Positions 1-10,551 of a stretch of DNA of 64,000 nucleotides are shown here, piece after piece (the first letter of the stretch is position 1; every line of letters begins with the position of its first letter). The notes under the pieces are model-generated. The model was not told the origin of the DNA, ran no database searches, and worked only from the letters and a program-made list of their open reading frames with translations. Position numbers and translations under genes: made by a program. Source of the DNA: Eublepharis macularius (Eukaryota > Chordata > Lepidosauria > Squamata > Eublepharidae); NCBI RefSeq assembly GCF_028583425.1, contig NC_072801.1:15334001-15398000 (forward strand), in the 5' to 3' direction.

Positions 1-900
1 TGTCCTATGCCAAGTCAAACAGTCCGGGTGTGAGGGAGGGGGGAGGAGGGGGTCCCATCTTGAGGGGAGGCAAACAACCATCTTAAGCAACTTTATTTAT
101 GTCCTTTTAATATATTTATTTGGACTTTCCCAAGGTGTAAGCATGGGCCATTAGAGGGCTTTGCAGCCAAGTTTTTGCAGGGCTGGTCTGTCACCAGCAT
201 CAGGTTATTTGGCTCTCTGGAGGGATTTTAGGCAAATCTCTGTGGCCTGCCCGGTTCACACATGCATGCCCATTGTATGCCTTGAACACCAGGTGGTGAC
301 ATACAGTAAATGGGCCATCATAGCCATAGCACCTCAAGCATAGAGCTTTCAGACAAACTGCTATCACAGGGCTTTTCTATTTCCCTTGCCCATCTCCCTC
401 AAGGGTGCAGTCATCTAGCATGGAGGAAGCAATTGATGTGCGTGCATGTGTGAAGCAGAGCCGTCTTGCTCTGCGGTGTAGAAGAGACCCCAAGTCTCAT
501 TAGCTGAATGGCTACTCGCCATGGAAGGTCCACTAGGTGTACTTTTAAAAAATCTTTGTTTCACAGCTTAGCTTAGCACACCGAGTTGCTGCGATAGGTT
601 AGCTATAAATTGCACGTGGTTTGTATGGAAGTGCAACAGATATTACGGTGCCTCACTTGCCTTTCTTCGTTTGACCTCTGCAACTCTCCTGTTGATTGCA
701 ACATCATGCTCTGCGGCCCATGCACTGACTTCCAAGGAGGAAGGAGCTTATTTTCTAATTGGCTGGTTTGGGAGTTGCTTTGCATCGTCAGTTCCCAGCT
801 CTTTTACTATGAGGAGTCACCATCGGAATTCTTTGTTTCAGGCACTTCTTCTGACAGTCCCGTAACTCTGTCTTGTTGCTGCCATAAGATCAGAGAGACC
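1..900. other. No recognised feature
   Basis: I see no repeat family, exon or RNA gene here that I can name. The short open frames have no recognisable domain and no codon-like pattern. The sequence is mixed composition with no long simple repeat. Confidence 0.5.
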
Positions 901-904
901 CAAT

Positions 905-995
905 GTCCTTGATACTGATTGTACTAATCTCACACTATGTAATCCACCTTGAGTCTCAGTGAGAAAGGCAAACTATAAATGACATAAATAAATAA
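905..995 (+). repeat. L2-like LINE 3' tail
   Basis: The segment has the words TGTAATCCACCTTGAGTCTC and GTGAGAAAGGC followed by ATAAATGACATAAATAAATA. The same words occur at 16165-16225 directly behind an L2-like RT remnant, and in reverse complement at 54905-54985 directly beside another. This is therefore the extreme 3' end of an L2-like LINE, on the plus strand. No coding part is visible upstream. Confidence 0.65.
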
Positions 996-1068
996 ACTAG
1001 TGTGTGTGTGTAGTAGCATTTATTGTGTGAGGTCAAGAGCCATTATGATGACAATACCCAAGGGAAAG

Positions 1069-1111
1069 TACTGTTCAGTTGTACTTTTTGAATAAGTACA
1101 ACTGAACAGTA
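1069..1111. repeat. Perfect 18-bp inverted repeat
   Basis: Arms 1069-1086 and 1094-1111 are perfect reverse complements with a 7-base AT-rich loop. No surrounding element was recognised. It could be the core of a decayed foldback transposon. It is too short for a canonical microRNA precursor. Confidence 0.8.
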
Positions 1112-1143
1112 GATCAAAATAAGGTGGGTAGCATAGTGGTTAC

Positions 1144-1350
1144 CTGACCTGGATAGCCCAGGTGCGCCTGATCTCATCAGATCTCAGAAGCTAAGCAGAG
1201 TTGGCCTTGGTTAGTAATTGGATGGGAGACCTCCAAGAAGACCAGGGTTGCAGAGGCAGGCAATGGCAAACCACCTGTATTAGTCTCTTGCTTTGAAAAC
1301 GTCACCAAGCGTTGCCATAAATCATCTATGACTTGATGGTGCTCTCCACC
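1144..1350 (+). repeat. 5S rRNA-derived SINE
   Basis: The head reads like 5S rRNA: GCCTGATCTCATCAGATCTC, AGAAGCTAAGCAG, TTGG and then GGATGGGAGACC, the order seen in vertebrate 5S RNA including the internal promoter region. The tail (GCAGAGGCAGGCAATGGCAA, TTAGTCTCTTGC, TGCCATAA, GACTTGATGG) is shared with the copies at 9013-9175, 33745-33940 and 60249-60441. This is a polymerase-III retroposon, not a functional 5S gene: the 5S part has many substitutions and is fused to the SINE tail. Confidence 0.8.
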
Positions 1351-1355
1351 ACCGC

Positions 1356-1567
1356 CAGTATAGTGGTTAGTGTCAGACTGGGGTCTGGGACATCAAGGTT
1401 TGAATCTCCAACCTGCCATGGAAGCATGCTGGGTGACCTTGTGGTAGCCACTCTCTCTCAGCCTTACTTACCTCATAGGATAAAACAGAGGAGGGGGGAA
1501 TGATATTATGAGCTGCTTTGGGCCTTCGTTGGGTAGAATAGCATGGTATAAATTTCTAATTAAATAG
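1356..1567 (+). repeat. Sauria-type tRNA SINE
   Basis: The tRNA-like head (ATAGTGGTTAG, then B-box-like GGTTTGAATCTCC) is followed by the conserved Sauria SINE body GCCATGGAAGC, CTGGGTGACCTTG and CTCTCTCAGCC, and by a tail with GAGCTGCTTTGGGCC. It lies directly behind the 5S-derived SINE. Sauria SINEs are mobilised by BovB-type LINEs, and a BovB copy is present at 10.55 kb. Confidence 0.8.
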
Positions 1568-2293
1568 ATCACAGTCATTCGTGGTAGGAGTCTACGAAAG
1601 GGATGGTGCCACCATTTCTTCTCCAAATTTCGTACCACAAGACCAGGAGCTGGAGGCTCTGTTTCAGTGGGACTCCCGTCTAGTTCAGTTGAGCTTTTAG
1701 GAACAATAAGCAGGTAAGAGCCTAAATTGGGAGGAGTGGTGGAGACAGCACTTGAATTCCGTGAGTTGCACAGTGTCAGAGGGGTGACTAGGAGGACAAT
1801 TAATTACCATCCCTTCTGCCTATTTTGCTTTCCCCCCCTCTACAGTATGTTCCTGACACAAAGGGAGCACTCTACATTCATCATTGTCATACCTCAAGTA
1901 CCTCAAGGCAAAGAAACTATTCACTTTGGGACAGGATAGAGAATTTTTCACGCTCTCCGCTCTGGTGATAAAGCACCAGCTAATTTTGGCCTTAATTTTT
2001 TGGTCTATTGAAACTATTTTCTTAAGAGGTTGCTTCAACACACAATGGCATATTGTGACAACATACTGCAGAAGCGTATGGAAATGAGTAGCCCATTTCT
2101 GGTAGAGGTTACTTGGCATTTTTGTTGGGGGGAAGCGCTTTGCTAGTAACTATCGCTGATCTGTCGGACAAGGTTGGTGAATTACAGGAGAAGTTTGATG
2201 CGACTGGCTCTGGGAGCCAAGGCAGCAGGAAGGGACAGATAAATCCTGAAGATGAAGACCACACATGCATCCTGCATCTTGTTCTTATACAGG
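1568..2293. other. No recognised feature
   Basis: No repeat or exon that I can identify. Short open frames on both strands lack recognisable domains. Confidence 0.45.
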
Positions 2294-2760
2294 GGCAAGG
2301 GTTGTGGCTCGGTGGTAGAGCCTTTGCTTGTATAAAAAGGTCCCAGGTTCATTCCCCAGAATCTCCAAATTTTTTTAAAAATCCAAATTTAATACAAGAA
2401 ATGATAAAACCGTACAATACAAACAAGAAAGGGATTAAAACTTAACCATAAAAGACATTATCAAAACCACTCTTGGCAAATTGTTAAAAACCCAAGAATT
2501 ACAATAAACAAGCATTTAAACTTTGTTGCATTGGGGGAATTACTCCTTTGGCGTTTAAAACATCTAAAATTGGTTTCCATATTTCATAATATTCAAATGA
2601 AGGGACTGCCATATGCAAGTTCCCAATTCCCAGAATCTCCAATTAATGTAGGATCAGGTAGTAGGTGAAGTGAGACCCTGAGAGCAGCTGCCAGTAAGAG
2701 TAGATAATAATGACCTCAGTAGAAGGCAGCATCAAGCTGTGCTTCGAGCAAGACTTAGGC
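2294..2760 (+). repeat. tRNA-derived SINE split by an L1-like insertion
   Basis: The head 2300-2368 has an A-box-like TGGCTCGGTGGTAGAGC and a B-box-like GGTTCATTCCC. The body resumes at 2643 with GGATCAGGTAGTAGGTGA, the same body word family as at 5280 in the copy at 4754. The two halves are separated by the 260-bp insertion at 2369-2628. The 14-bp word CCCAGAATCTCCAA is present on both sides (2355-2368 and 2629-2642), so the SINE was already here when the insertion occurred. Confidence 0.75.
2369..2628 (-). mobile_element. 5'-truncated L1-like retroposon inside a SINE
   Basis: The insert starts on the plus strand with an AT-rich tract containing a T-run, as expected for the poly(A) end of a minus-strand LINE. 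It is flanked by a perfect 14-bp duplication (2355-2368 and 2629-2642). The interior is A-rich on the plus strand and has no intact frame. Assignment to L1 rests on the poly(A) end plus the long duplication. It could be another poly(A)-tailed retroposon. Confidence 0.6.
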
Positions 2761-2931
2761 ATAAGGTACTGGGGGTTTGAGATGGTGTGTGCCCTTTGCA
2801 GGAACAGAATGTGTGCCCTTTGCAGGAACAATGTTTATCTTCCTCCTGACCTACTCGTTTGCCTTGTTGTTTTTAATTGATATTTTCATAGCTTCCTAAA
2901 ACAGCAACTTCTCTGCCTCCCTCTGTGGTCC

Positions 2932-3185
2932 AGTTTGGTGTAGTAGTTAAGGGCGGCAGGACTCTAATCAGGTCTGATTCCCCACTCCTCCATTTGAAGC
3001 CAGCTGGGTGACCTTGGGTCAGTCACAGCTCTCTCAGCCATCTTACAGGGTGGCTCATCACCCACCTTACAGGGTGACTGTCATGAGGATAATAATAACA
3101 CATTTTGTAAATCACTCTGAGTGTGGCAGTACGTTGTCGTGAAGGGCAATATGTAAATTGAATGTTGTTGTTTTTGTTGTTGTTA
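2932..3185 (+). repeat. Squamate tRNA SINE, 'CTCCTCCATTTGAAG' subtype
   Basis: The element reads GGTGTAGTAGTTAAGGGCGG, then CCCCACTCCTCCATTTGAAG, CCAGCTGGGTGACCTTGGG and CAGTCACAGCTCTCTCAG, and ends in a (TTG)n-like tail near 3160-3185. The minus-strand copy at 38495-38755 has the same order. Its middle carries a small duplication (CTTACAGGGTG at about 3043 and 3073). Confidence 0.75.
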
Positions 3186-3558
3186 TTATATAAAGGGAAG
3201 GGGAAGGTAGAAGTTCTCTCCTGCCTCTGTTTGTATGCTTAGCTTCAATACAGGCTGACCAACTAGAGTTGGCAAATTCAGATAATAAATGGTACGTATA
3301 ACTGGGGAGATCAGAATTAAAATGGAGTTTCAACCAATATCTAATAGTGTGAAGCCATGCCTTGGTGGCCAACAAATTCTGACCGCACTCTAAGCATAAG
3401 GCAGCATATGGAACACACATGGGAACCCCCATGATCTTACGCAGAAAGTTAGATTGAACACGTTCAACTGAATTGTTAATAGCATCAATCCAGAGTGGGG
3501 CCCCGTACAATAACTGATTTCCAGTTTTAGCATTGAAGCCTTTAAGAGCAGCAGGCAC
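3186..3558 (-). pseudogene. LINE reverse-transcriptase C-terminal remnant
   Basis: A minus-strand frame of roughly 120 residues contains LYGAPLWIDAINNSVERVQ followed by FLRKIMGVP, CVPYAALCLECGQ and WLKLHF. This order (a hydrophobic 'YG..-W' stretch, 'VQ..FLRKI.G.P', then 'L.LE.GQ') is the region behind the RT palm in non-LTR retrotransposons. The segment at 35105-35470 looks like the next, more C-terminal part of the same kind of protein. It is 5'-truncated and abuts the SINE tail. The clade was not resolved. Confidence 0.6.
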
Positions 3559-3561
3559 ATA

Positions 3562-4753
3562 TTGGTCTGTTTGTATGCGGTTCTATCTTTACTTTTAGTC
3601 TCTGCTTTTCTTTCTCCTCCCCATGACAGGGGTTACGGGAATTTTATTTAGGATGGCATGCTACCTGGGGGCCCTTTGGAGGTTTTGTATGTGTGTGTGT
3701 GAGGCGGGGGCAGAAGTGCATGTGCATAAAGCTTTGTGTGTCAGTGACAATTGTTTTAGAATAGACCCAGTTTTGGCACCCCTTTGTATTAACCTCAGAT
3801 GTCCAAACTCAGCACAGAACTTCATTTTTTAACTCTCCTGAAGTATTGGGCAGTGCCCTAGGCAGAATATTAAATGGCCTGGAGGAGACAGATGGTAGGA
3901 GCCGGTCTGGAGGCTTGTCCGGAGAGTAGTCTGCTCTCTCCCCAAATGATACTGTTCCAGTGTTCCTGGTTCCTGCAGTCCAGGTGCCTCTGGCCTCCTT
4001 GGGTCCATATTATGACTGCCAGGGTCACACGTGGGACTCGCATAAGCTGAATTCTCACATTCATTGCAAAGGACTGTCCTGAAATGCGCCCTTTCCCCAT
4101 GGCATGCTCAATTTATGTGCAACAGTGCCCAGCTCAGGAGCACAGGAAGTTGCTGTCTGGTGAGCCCTGGAGGGAGGGAAGTTCATGAATATGAATAAGC
4201 AGTACAAGTAGAGAGGGAAAATAGGGTAGCTCTCAGAAAGGAGTAAGTAGCTTTAGAGGATGCAGGATGAAGATCCTCCGCTGGAATGCCAGAGGCCTTG
4301 TCATCCCTGAGTGTACAGCAGTTTCTATCCAGACATATTTTAGGATCTGAAGCCATGAGGGCTACAGGCTAAGAGCTGGTCCCCTCCTGTTGTTTGACCT
4401 GGGCTGTGCTTAGCTGCTTGCTCATGTCAAATACATTTGTCTGACCTTCTTTAGCACAGTTATAAATTGCACAATCCATCCACATCTCATCACGCAGCAC
4501 CACAATGCAAGTTAAGGAGTATATTCCTAATAGTAACTTTGCCTCCTTGTAGCAGGACAGCAGTTCTGCACAAGTACAAACCCCTGATCCCAAACTGGGA
4601 AAGCAAGAACAGAGAATGGAGTGACTTTCCCCTCTTTTCCCGGTTGCTCTCTTGCCTCAAGGAAAAAATGCAGGCTTCCCCGCTGCCAGTAGATCTTGAG
4701 AGGCCAATGGTCCAACCCTATATCATGCAGCTTCATTACTAGATTGCCCTTTG
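3562..4753. other. No recognised feature
   Basis: About 1.2 kb with no repeat family, RNA gene or convincing exon. A short GT-rich tract is present near 3685-3705. Confidence 0.45.
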
Positions 4754-5400
4754 GGGTGGTGCTGTGGCTCAGTGATGGAGCATCCTCTTTGCATAGAGAA
4801 GGTATAAGGTTTAGCCCCTGGCAGGGGTCATTTCGTAGAAAAAGAGCTGGAGGAACTCATTAGCATAACTCATTAGCATAACTCATTAGCATATGCCATG
4901 CCTCTTGCCATCACCGGAAGTGTGTCATTAGTATAACTGATTTGCATATGCCACACCCCCTGACATCACCTATTCTGGCTGTTTTGGACCCAATTCTGGC
5001 CATTCAGGGCCGAAATTGGGCCCAAAATGGCAAAAAGGGGCTGAAAATGGCCGAAAAGGGGCCCAAAATGGTCAGGATTGGGCCACTGATGAGCGGGAGA
5101 GTGATCCACCATCTGTCAGAGGCCCAATCCAGGCCGTTTTGCCCCCAATCCAGGCCGAAACGGGCCCAAAATGGCTGAGAGTCAGGTGGGCGGGGCCACC
5201 TGACATGTGACCTCTTTCGGGAACTGCCGGAACTGCGTTCCCCCTCGAAATGAGCCCTGGCCCCTGGCGTTTCCAATTAAAAGGACAGGGCAGTAGGTGA
5301 TGGGAAAGGCTTCTGCTTGAGACCCTGGAGATCTGCAGCCAGCCAGACTGACCTTAATAGACCAATAGGCTGACTCTGAATAAGGCAGCTTCATGTGTTC
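4754..5400 (+). repeat. tRNA-derived SINE split by a hAT element
   Basis: The head 4754-4821 has the A-box-like TGGCTCAGTGATGGAGC and the B-box-like GGTTTAGCC. The body resumes at 5268 (TTCCAATTAAAAGGACAGGG, TAGTAGGTGATGGGAAAGGC, GAGACCCTGGAGATCTGCAG) and ends with AAGGCAGCTTCATGTGTTC. The insertion at 4822-5259 is flanked by GCCCCTGG on both sides, inside the B-box region. Confidence 0.8.
4822..5259. mobile_element. Nonautonomous hAT element, family B copy 1
   Basis: Termini are CAGGGGTCATTTCG and CGAAATGAGCCCTG (imperfect inverted repeats), bounded by the perfect 8-bp duplication GCCCCTGG (4814-4821 and 5260-5267). An 8-bp duplication with CA..TG ends is the hAT signature. The left part has three short repeats of CTCATTAGCATAA. 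The middle repeats the word CCAAAATGG. No transposase frame is present. Confidence 0.9.
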
Positions 5401-6494
5401 AGGATAGTTTCCAAAGAAGAACTTGCTGTTTTTTTTTATTGAATCCTATAATACTCCTTGAATGTGTTATCAGAGTGAAGTTGTAGGACACAGCGTGAGT
5501 GCAACTTTGAGGGAGTTTTCTACTTCCTCTCAAACTTTGCCACATTTCAATCCTACCAGACTAACAACAAGTCAAATTTGCCTATATATTTCAATGCATC
5601 CTTTGAACTGGGATTTAGTCATTATATAAATGTACTAGAGCTACATTAAATACCATCTCATTTCACTCTCAATTACTACTATGTGTGTGTTTGACGAAGG
5701 GAGCTCTGACTCTCGAAAGCTCACGTCCTGGATATCCAATTGGCCTTGCAAGAACCAAATCTTGTTTAAACTGAGCTGTTCCAGGAGCCTATCTGATCAT
5801 TTTCATAGCACATCTGGACATCTGAAATCCAAGCAGAGAGAGGAAAACCCTGTGTTTACTATCCTGGCTGATGTTTAGGTGAAATTCAACAAAGTCTTTG
5901 TGCCTTTCTTGATGGCTGTTGGGGAATTCCAGTTGAGTGTGGGAATTCGTAATCCATAATTATAATGCTCTCTCATCGGGAAGCAGCTCCCAGAGGAATT
6001 TAAAAAACAGAAGGAAGAAGCAGTTAGAAGTGAAAGAAACTTCTCTTCACCTGTATTTTCTGGTGGTTATTACTGATGAAAGCTCCTGTTGTGTTGAATA
6101 TTTTATGTGGACCTGGACCTAATCAACATGGGGAGATATAGGAGATGCAGCCCCGGATCCCACTTAACTTTGCCTCCATGCAGCTCACTAGAGATGCCCT
6201 GTTGGCATCAAGGGTTAGCATGGTGGGTTACCCCCAGCTGAAGACTCAGGGTCCATTTCCCATTGGGGCAAGTGACTGGAGGAAGCAGAGCACAAGCAAA
6301 CTGCAATTTGCTGCCTCCTCCAAGCATCCCTTCCAGTCTGCCAAAAGGCCCCTGCAAGATTACAGGGACTAAGTCTTACTCCTTTTTAACCCACCAGGAT
6401 TTAGTTCATTTATTTTCATTTATAGTCCACCTTTCTTCTTGGGAGCTTCTCTCGGCTTCCTGCAGCATAATTGAGTTTGGAAAGGAAGCCTAAC
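5401..6494. other. Mostly unrecognised; short tail fragment at 5690-5760
   Basis: The word GACGAAGGGAGCTCTGACTC with TCGAAAGCTCACG (about 5693-5727) matches half of the foldback repeat seen at 35837 and 47922. The rest shows no repeat, exon or RNA that I can name. Confidence 0.4.
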
Positions 6495-6939
6495 CAGGAC
6501 TCATTTCGAGGGGGAGCGCACAGGAACACAGTTCCGGCAGTTCCCCAAAGAGGTCACATGTCAGGTGGCCCCACCCACCTGACTCGGCCATTTTGGGCCC
6601 ATTTCAGCCTGGATTGGGGCTGAAACAGCCCAGATCAGGCCTCTTATGGGTGGTGGATCACTCTCCCCCTCAGCAGCAGCCTGATCCTGACCATTTTGGG
6701 CCCCTTTTCGGCCATTTTCAGCCCCCTTTTGCCATTTTGGGCCCCGTTCCAGCCCTGAATGGCCAGGATTGGATCCAAAACAGCCAGGATAGGTGATGTC
6801 AGTGGGTGTGGCATATGCAAATCAGTTGTGCTGATGACACACTTCCAGTGAGGGCAGGGGCGTGGCATATGCTAATGAGTTATGCTAATGAGTTATGCTA
6901 ATGCGTTCCTCCAGCTCTTTTTCTATGAAATGACCCCTG
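6495..6939. mobile_element. Nonautonomous hAT element, family B copy 2
   Basis: Termini CAGGACTCATTTCGAGG and TATGAAATGACCCCTG are bounded by a perfect 8-bp duplication AGCCTAAC (6487-6494 and 6940-6947). The interior is the reverse complement of the copy at 4822, including the CATTTTGGG words and the repeated GCTAATGAGTTAT near the right end. No coding capacity. Confidence 0.9.
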
Positions 6940-7393
6940 AGCCTAACTGGGAAGAAATGGTAATGGTGGGGAGGAGAATAGAGCTACTGCTGGATGGAGG
7001 GATATGTGGCCATGGAGGGCAGGCAGAGAAGGAACAGTGATGGAAGGGCCCATGGGTACCCTTTCTCTCAATGCCCATACAAACCTTCCGCTGGCCCTGC
7101 AGCCAGTCTTTTAAGGCGGACAGGACCACCAAAAGAAGCTGTGTAAGTTTTTGAGTTGTTTGATTGCATTGGTATCCACTTGATACAAATTTCGTGCAGC
7201 TTGTGGTGGAAATTTTCAGTTTTGATCATGCAAGTTTTCTTTTGCTGTAATTCTGTAGTGCTGCCATTGCACACTGATGGTTTTCTGTAACAGAAATAAC
7301 AGTGAAACAATTGAACATTGGGACGGTTTGATCATGAAAAGTGGATAACTGTGATACAGCATGAAGCTGTTTACAAAAGTGAATGGACATTTC

Positions 7394-7759
7394 CAGGGCT
7401 TTTTTTCAGCTTGAATGCGGTGGAACGGAGTTCCGGAACCTCTTGAAAATGGTCACTTTGCTGGTGGCCCCGCCCCCTGATCTCCAGTCAGAGGGGAGGG
7501 CAATCTTAACTCCCCTCTGTCTGGAGATCAGAGGGCGGGGCCACCAGCCATGTGACCATTTTCACCGAGGGCGATTTAAACTTTTAAAAACTCCCCCCTT
7601 GTTCCAGCTTACTCAAAGTGACATCATTGGCCTTGGGAGCATGCGTGCACTTTGCACGTGCACATGTGGTACCAGGGGCACCACCTCCCACCAAGAGTTG
7701 CCCCCTGTGCTGGCAACCCACTGAGTTCCACCACCTTTTTTCCCAGAAAAAAAGCCCTG
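7394..7759. mobile_element. Nonautonomous hAT element, family A copy 1
   Basis: Termini CAGGGCTTTTTTTCAGC and CAGAAAAAAAGCCCTG are inverted repeats, flanked by the perfect 8-bp duplication GACATTTC (7386-7393 and 7760-7767). An internal palindrome is built from GGTGGCCCCGCCCCCTGATC and its complement. This copy also contains about 100 bp (7610-7710) present only in the copies at 7394, 26698 (partly) and 58812. No transposase. Confidence 0.92.
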
Positions 7760-7767
7760 GACATTTC

Positions 7768-9012
7768 CCTTCTACCCTCCCAAGACCAACACTTCTACCT
7801 ACCACGTTGTCTGATTTGGGAAATACTGTGTTTAGCCATCGAAGAAAGATTTCAACACCTACAGGGGCATGATTTCCTTGTGGGACTCTGTTTCTGAGCG
7901 TGGCATGCCTTGTGTCTAATAGGTATGCTATCCTGTGCGGCTTCTATTCTAATGAATTCTCTAAAATGATCCTCCAGCTTTGTTAATGTAAGGACTGTTG
8001 GGTAGTCCCATTACTGTCTGCCTTAAAGAGGACTTGTGTGATCCAGGTTGGAATTGTTGGCTGTAGTGTCTCCAAAGGGCGGTGGGGGGGGGGGGGACTT
8101 CCAGGTTTTTGTCACTTCTTCCTAGGACCCTCTAGTGCAATTTGAAATCTGATTTTCACCTATCATTGTAGTAATTCGGTTAAGTACTGGTCACCCTCTT
8201 CAGGAAGTTACATACTGCAGAGAGACGTCCGGTTTTTCTCGTCGGGACTTGAGCATCTTTTTTTCACCATCCCTGCCGTGTTTGTGTACATAACGTCCAG
8301 CCAGCCAAAGACTTCTGGGGATATCAGAAACTTGTGGTCATGGTTTCTGTGACATTTTATTTGTCCCTAATAATAAAGTATTACATTATTACTGCTTGGA
8401 GTGTGTGTGTCATGGACCAGCACAGCAACCTACAGTTGGGTATCTTTGAAGTGATCCCATTGTGAAGTGGAGCTCTGATGCTTCTTTGTTGCTCCGTCCA
8501 TTTGTTTTGCTTTCCCAGTAAAGTGCTGGAATCCTCAAGCCGCTCTGCAGAAGGGCCAGACGGAAATTTTAAAGTGGCATGTAAAGTAATTCGAAACAAG
8601 TTTCAAGTATATTTTGGACTCCTTGAGGAGTTTGTCATCCTCGTCTTGCTGAGACCAGGGGCTGTCTTAGACAAGGACTCACTTTGAATTTATGGTTCTG
8701 CTGAGCTGGACGGAATGTTTTGATTCCCAATTTAGAGCCTCCGTCCTTGCAGGTTCCAGGCCTCCAATCTCCTGCTGAGACACGCTGGGAGAATCTGGAA
8801 GGGTGCTTTGTGGTCCTTTGGAGCAAACATCACTAGTCATCAAATGAATGTTGTGATATGTTCATTGTTTTGTTTAAAATATTATCTTCCAACTTGTCTT
8901 CCCTTTCCTCCTTGAATTCTTTAAAAAAATTATTCCCGTGGGCCTTTTCCCTCAGTTGTTTTTAGAAAAGGCAGGTTTTAGGTTAGGTATGTCACATGGG
9001 AAGGAAGGCAGC
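7768..9012. other. Unrecognised; G-run and candidate poly(A) site
   Basis: There is a run of about 14 G near 8080-8094. An AATAAAG hexamer near 8371 is followed within about 40 bases by a GT-rich stretch at about 8399-8411, the arrangement of a plus-strand polyadenylation site. No upstream coding exon was found, so this may be part of a retroelement or fortuitous. Confidence 0.35.
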
Positions 9013-9175
9013 ATAAGATAGCCTGATCTCATCAGAAGTGAAGCTGGGTTGATACTTGGATGGGGGATCACTAAGGAAGACTGTGCGGAGGAAGGCAATA
9101 ACCTCTGCTTATCTCTTGCCTTGAAAACCTCGTGCTGGGGTTGTCATAAGTCACTTGCTACTTGTCGGCACATAC
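9013..9175 (+). repeat. 5S rRNA-derived SINE, shortened
   Basis: AGCCTGATCTCATCAGAAG, GAAGCTGGGTTG and ACTTGGATGGGGGATC follow the 5S order with a short internal deletion. The tail has GAAGGCAATAACC, TCTCTTGCCTTGAAAACC and GTTGTCATAAGTC. It is more diverged than the copies at 1144 and 33745. Confidence 0.7.
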
Positions 9176-10483
9176 ATAGGTACATATGCTGCACAAAAAC
9201 GGAGGTCATGACAAAGCGGAGGGCCATACCTCTTTCCATGCCTCTTTTCCCAGACATCTCGAATTTAAAAATCTGTGGCATGCTGCAATTGGGAGAGGAA
9301 GAAGGGGAGGGCTTTTAAAAACCATTTCTCCCTCCAGCTCTGCCTCCTAGGTCCACATTTTAATTCGGGGAGTTGTGTGCTGTAGCACTGGAGATTGTGA
9401 GCAGACAGAAAAACTGTAGTTATTTGTTCATAAAAATGGGGAAAATTTCTGGAAGAGGATGTGGCTAAAAGTCTTGGTGTTTGCCATTTTTTCTTTCTTT
9501 GAGGGTGGGGGATAGTGATGGTTGATTAAAGGACTCTCAGGAGAACCCCCGGGCTCTTAAGTGAAAAGGAGAAAATCATTAAAATAATCTAATTTCACAA
9601 AGAGCTTTGCACATGGCTAATTGCTAGAGGTATCACAGGCATTGTCCAATCATATCCACATGGCATCAGTCACAAACCATGATGGGAGGGAGGAAGCAAC
9701 GTTTCCAGACAACAAAATACTGTTTTTTGAGAATTGGAAAGATTAGTATCCCTTCAACAGAAGCACTATATGAACAAAAGACAATGAAACTCTCAAAGTT
9801 TAAAAAAAATCAGGAAAGACCCCCCCCCCAACTTTTCCTTCTAAAACAGGATCCAGAGCAATGACCTAGATTGGTGCTCACCTATGAAAGGCAAGGGGCA
9901 CGGCTGGAAAAAACCCTTCAGGGATAGATTTCATCCAGTTAGATAATGAACGGCCGTGCACTTGATTTTCAGTAATAAAGGTTTTCCTTCATCATGGATG
10001 TTCCTGACAATTTTTATTTCATCTGTCCTTTCGCTTTGGGCTCTGATCGCAACTTTTTATAGGTTTCAAGGAATGTGTTGAACTTTTCCTCTAATACATT
10101 CATTAGTGCGGTTTGTACAAAAGAGCAGCATTGGCTCTGTTTCTCTGTTCCATTAGTCATCCTTTGCAGCTCTCTCTCAGGTTCTTGGTTGCCGTGGGAA
10201 TACCATTTTTGTGCAAGAGAGGGGCATGTGTCCCTTTACCATATTCTCTCTATGTATTCATTCCGCCTGCTATTCTAGGACAGGATGTAGAAGAAGCATA
10301 TCCATTCATTTCTCTAATGTTCCCCAATAACCTGAGAGCAGAGGAAGCAAATGGATAGAGGAGTTCAGAATCTTACCTGAAGTTTTTGTCCCTAGAACAG
10401 GCCTTTGGCCTGAAGTAGCTACGAAATTGCAATGGTAGCTGGAAAGACAGATTTTGTCAACAGCTTTATTTATTTATTTACTT

Positions 10484-10485
<2 letters not shown>
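9176..10485. other. No recognised feature
   Basis: About 1.3 kb without a nameable repeat or exon. A short C-run lies at about 9821-9829. Open frames are short and domain-free. Confidence 0.4.

Positions 10486-10549
<64 letters not shown>
10486..10549 (+). repeat. (TG)32 microsatellite
   Basis: An uninterrupted TG tract of 64 bases, on the plus strand. It lies exactly at the 3' end of the minus-strand BovB remnant. BovB elements characteristically end in a short simple repeat, so the tract probably grew from the LINE tail. Confidence 0.95.

Positions 10550-10551
<2 letters not shown>

Noticed and set aside
1144-1270. Functional 5S rRNA gene
   Set aside because: Many substitutions and a fused non-5S tail shared by three other copies show a SINE.
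2300-2368. tRNA gene
   Set aside because: Only A- and B-box-like words are present, with no closing acceptor stem; the sequence continues into the SINE body.
4942-5276. Frames with repeated PKMA/QNG-type residues
   Set aside because: They are the translated CCAAAATGG repeats of hAT family B; the same frames recur at 6593-6868 and 56491-56788.
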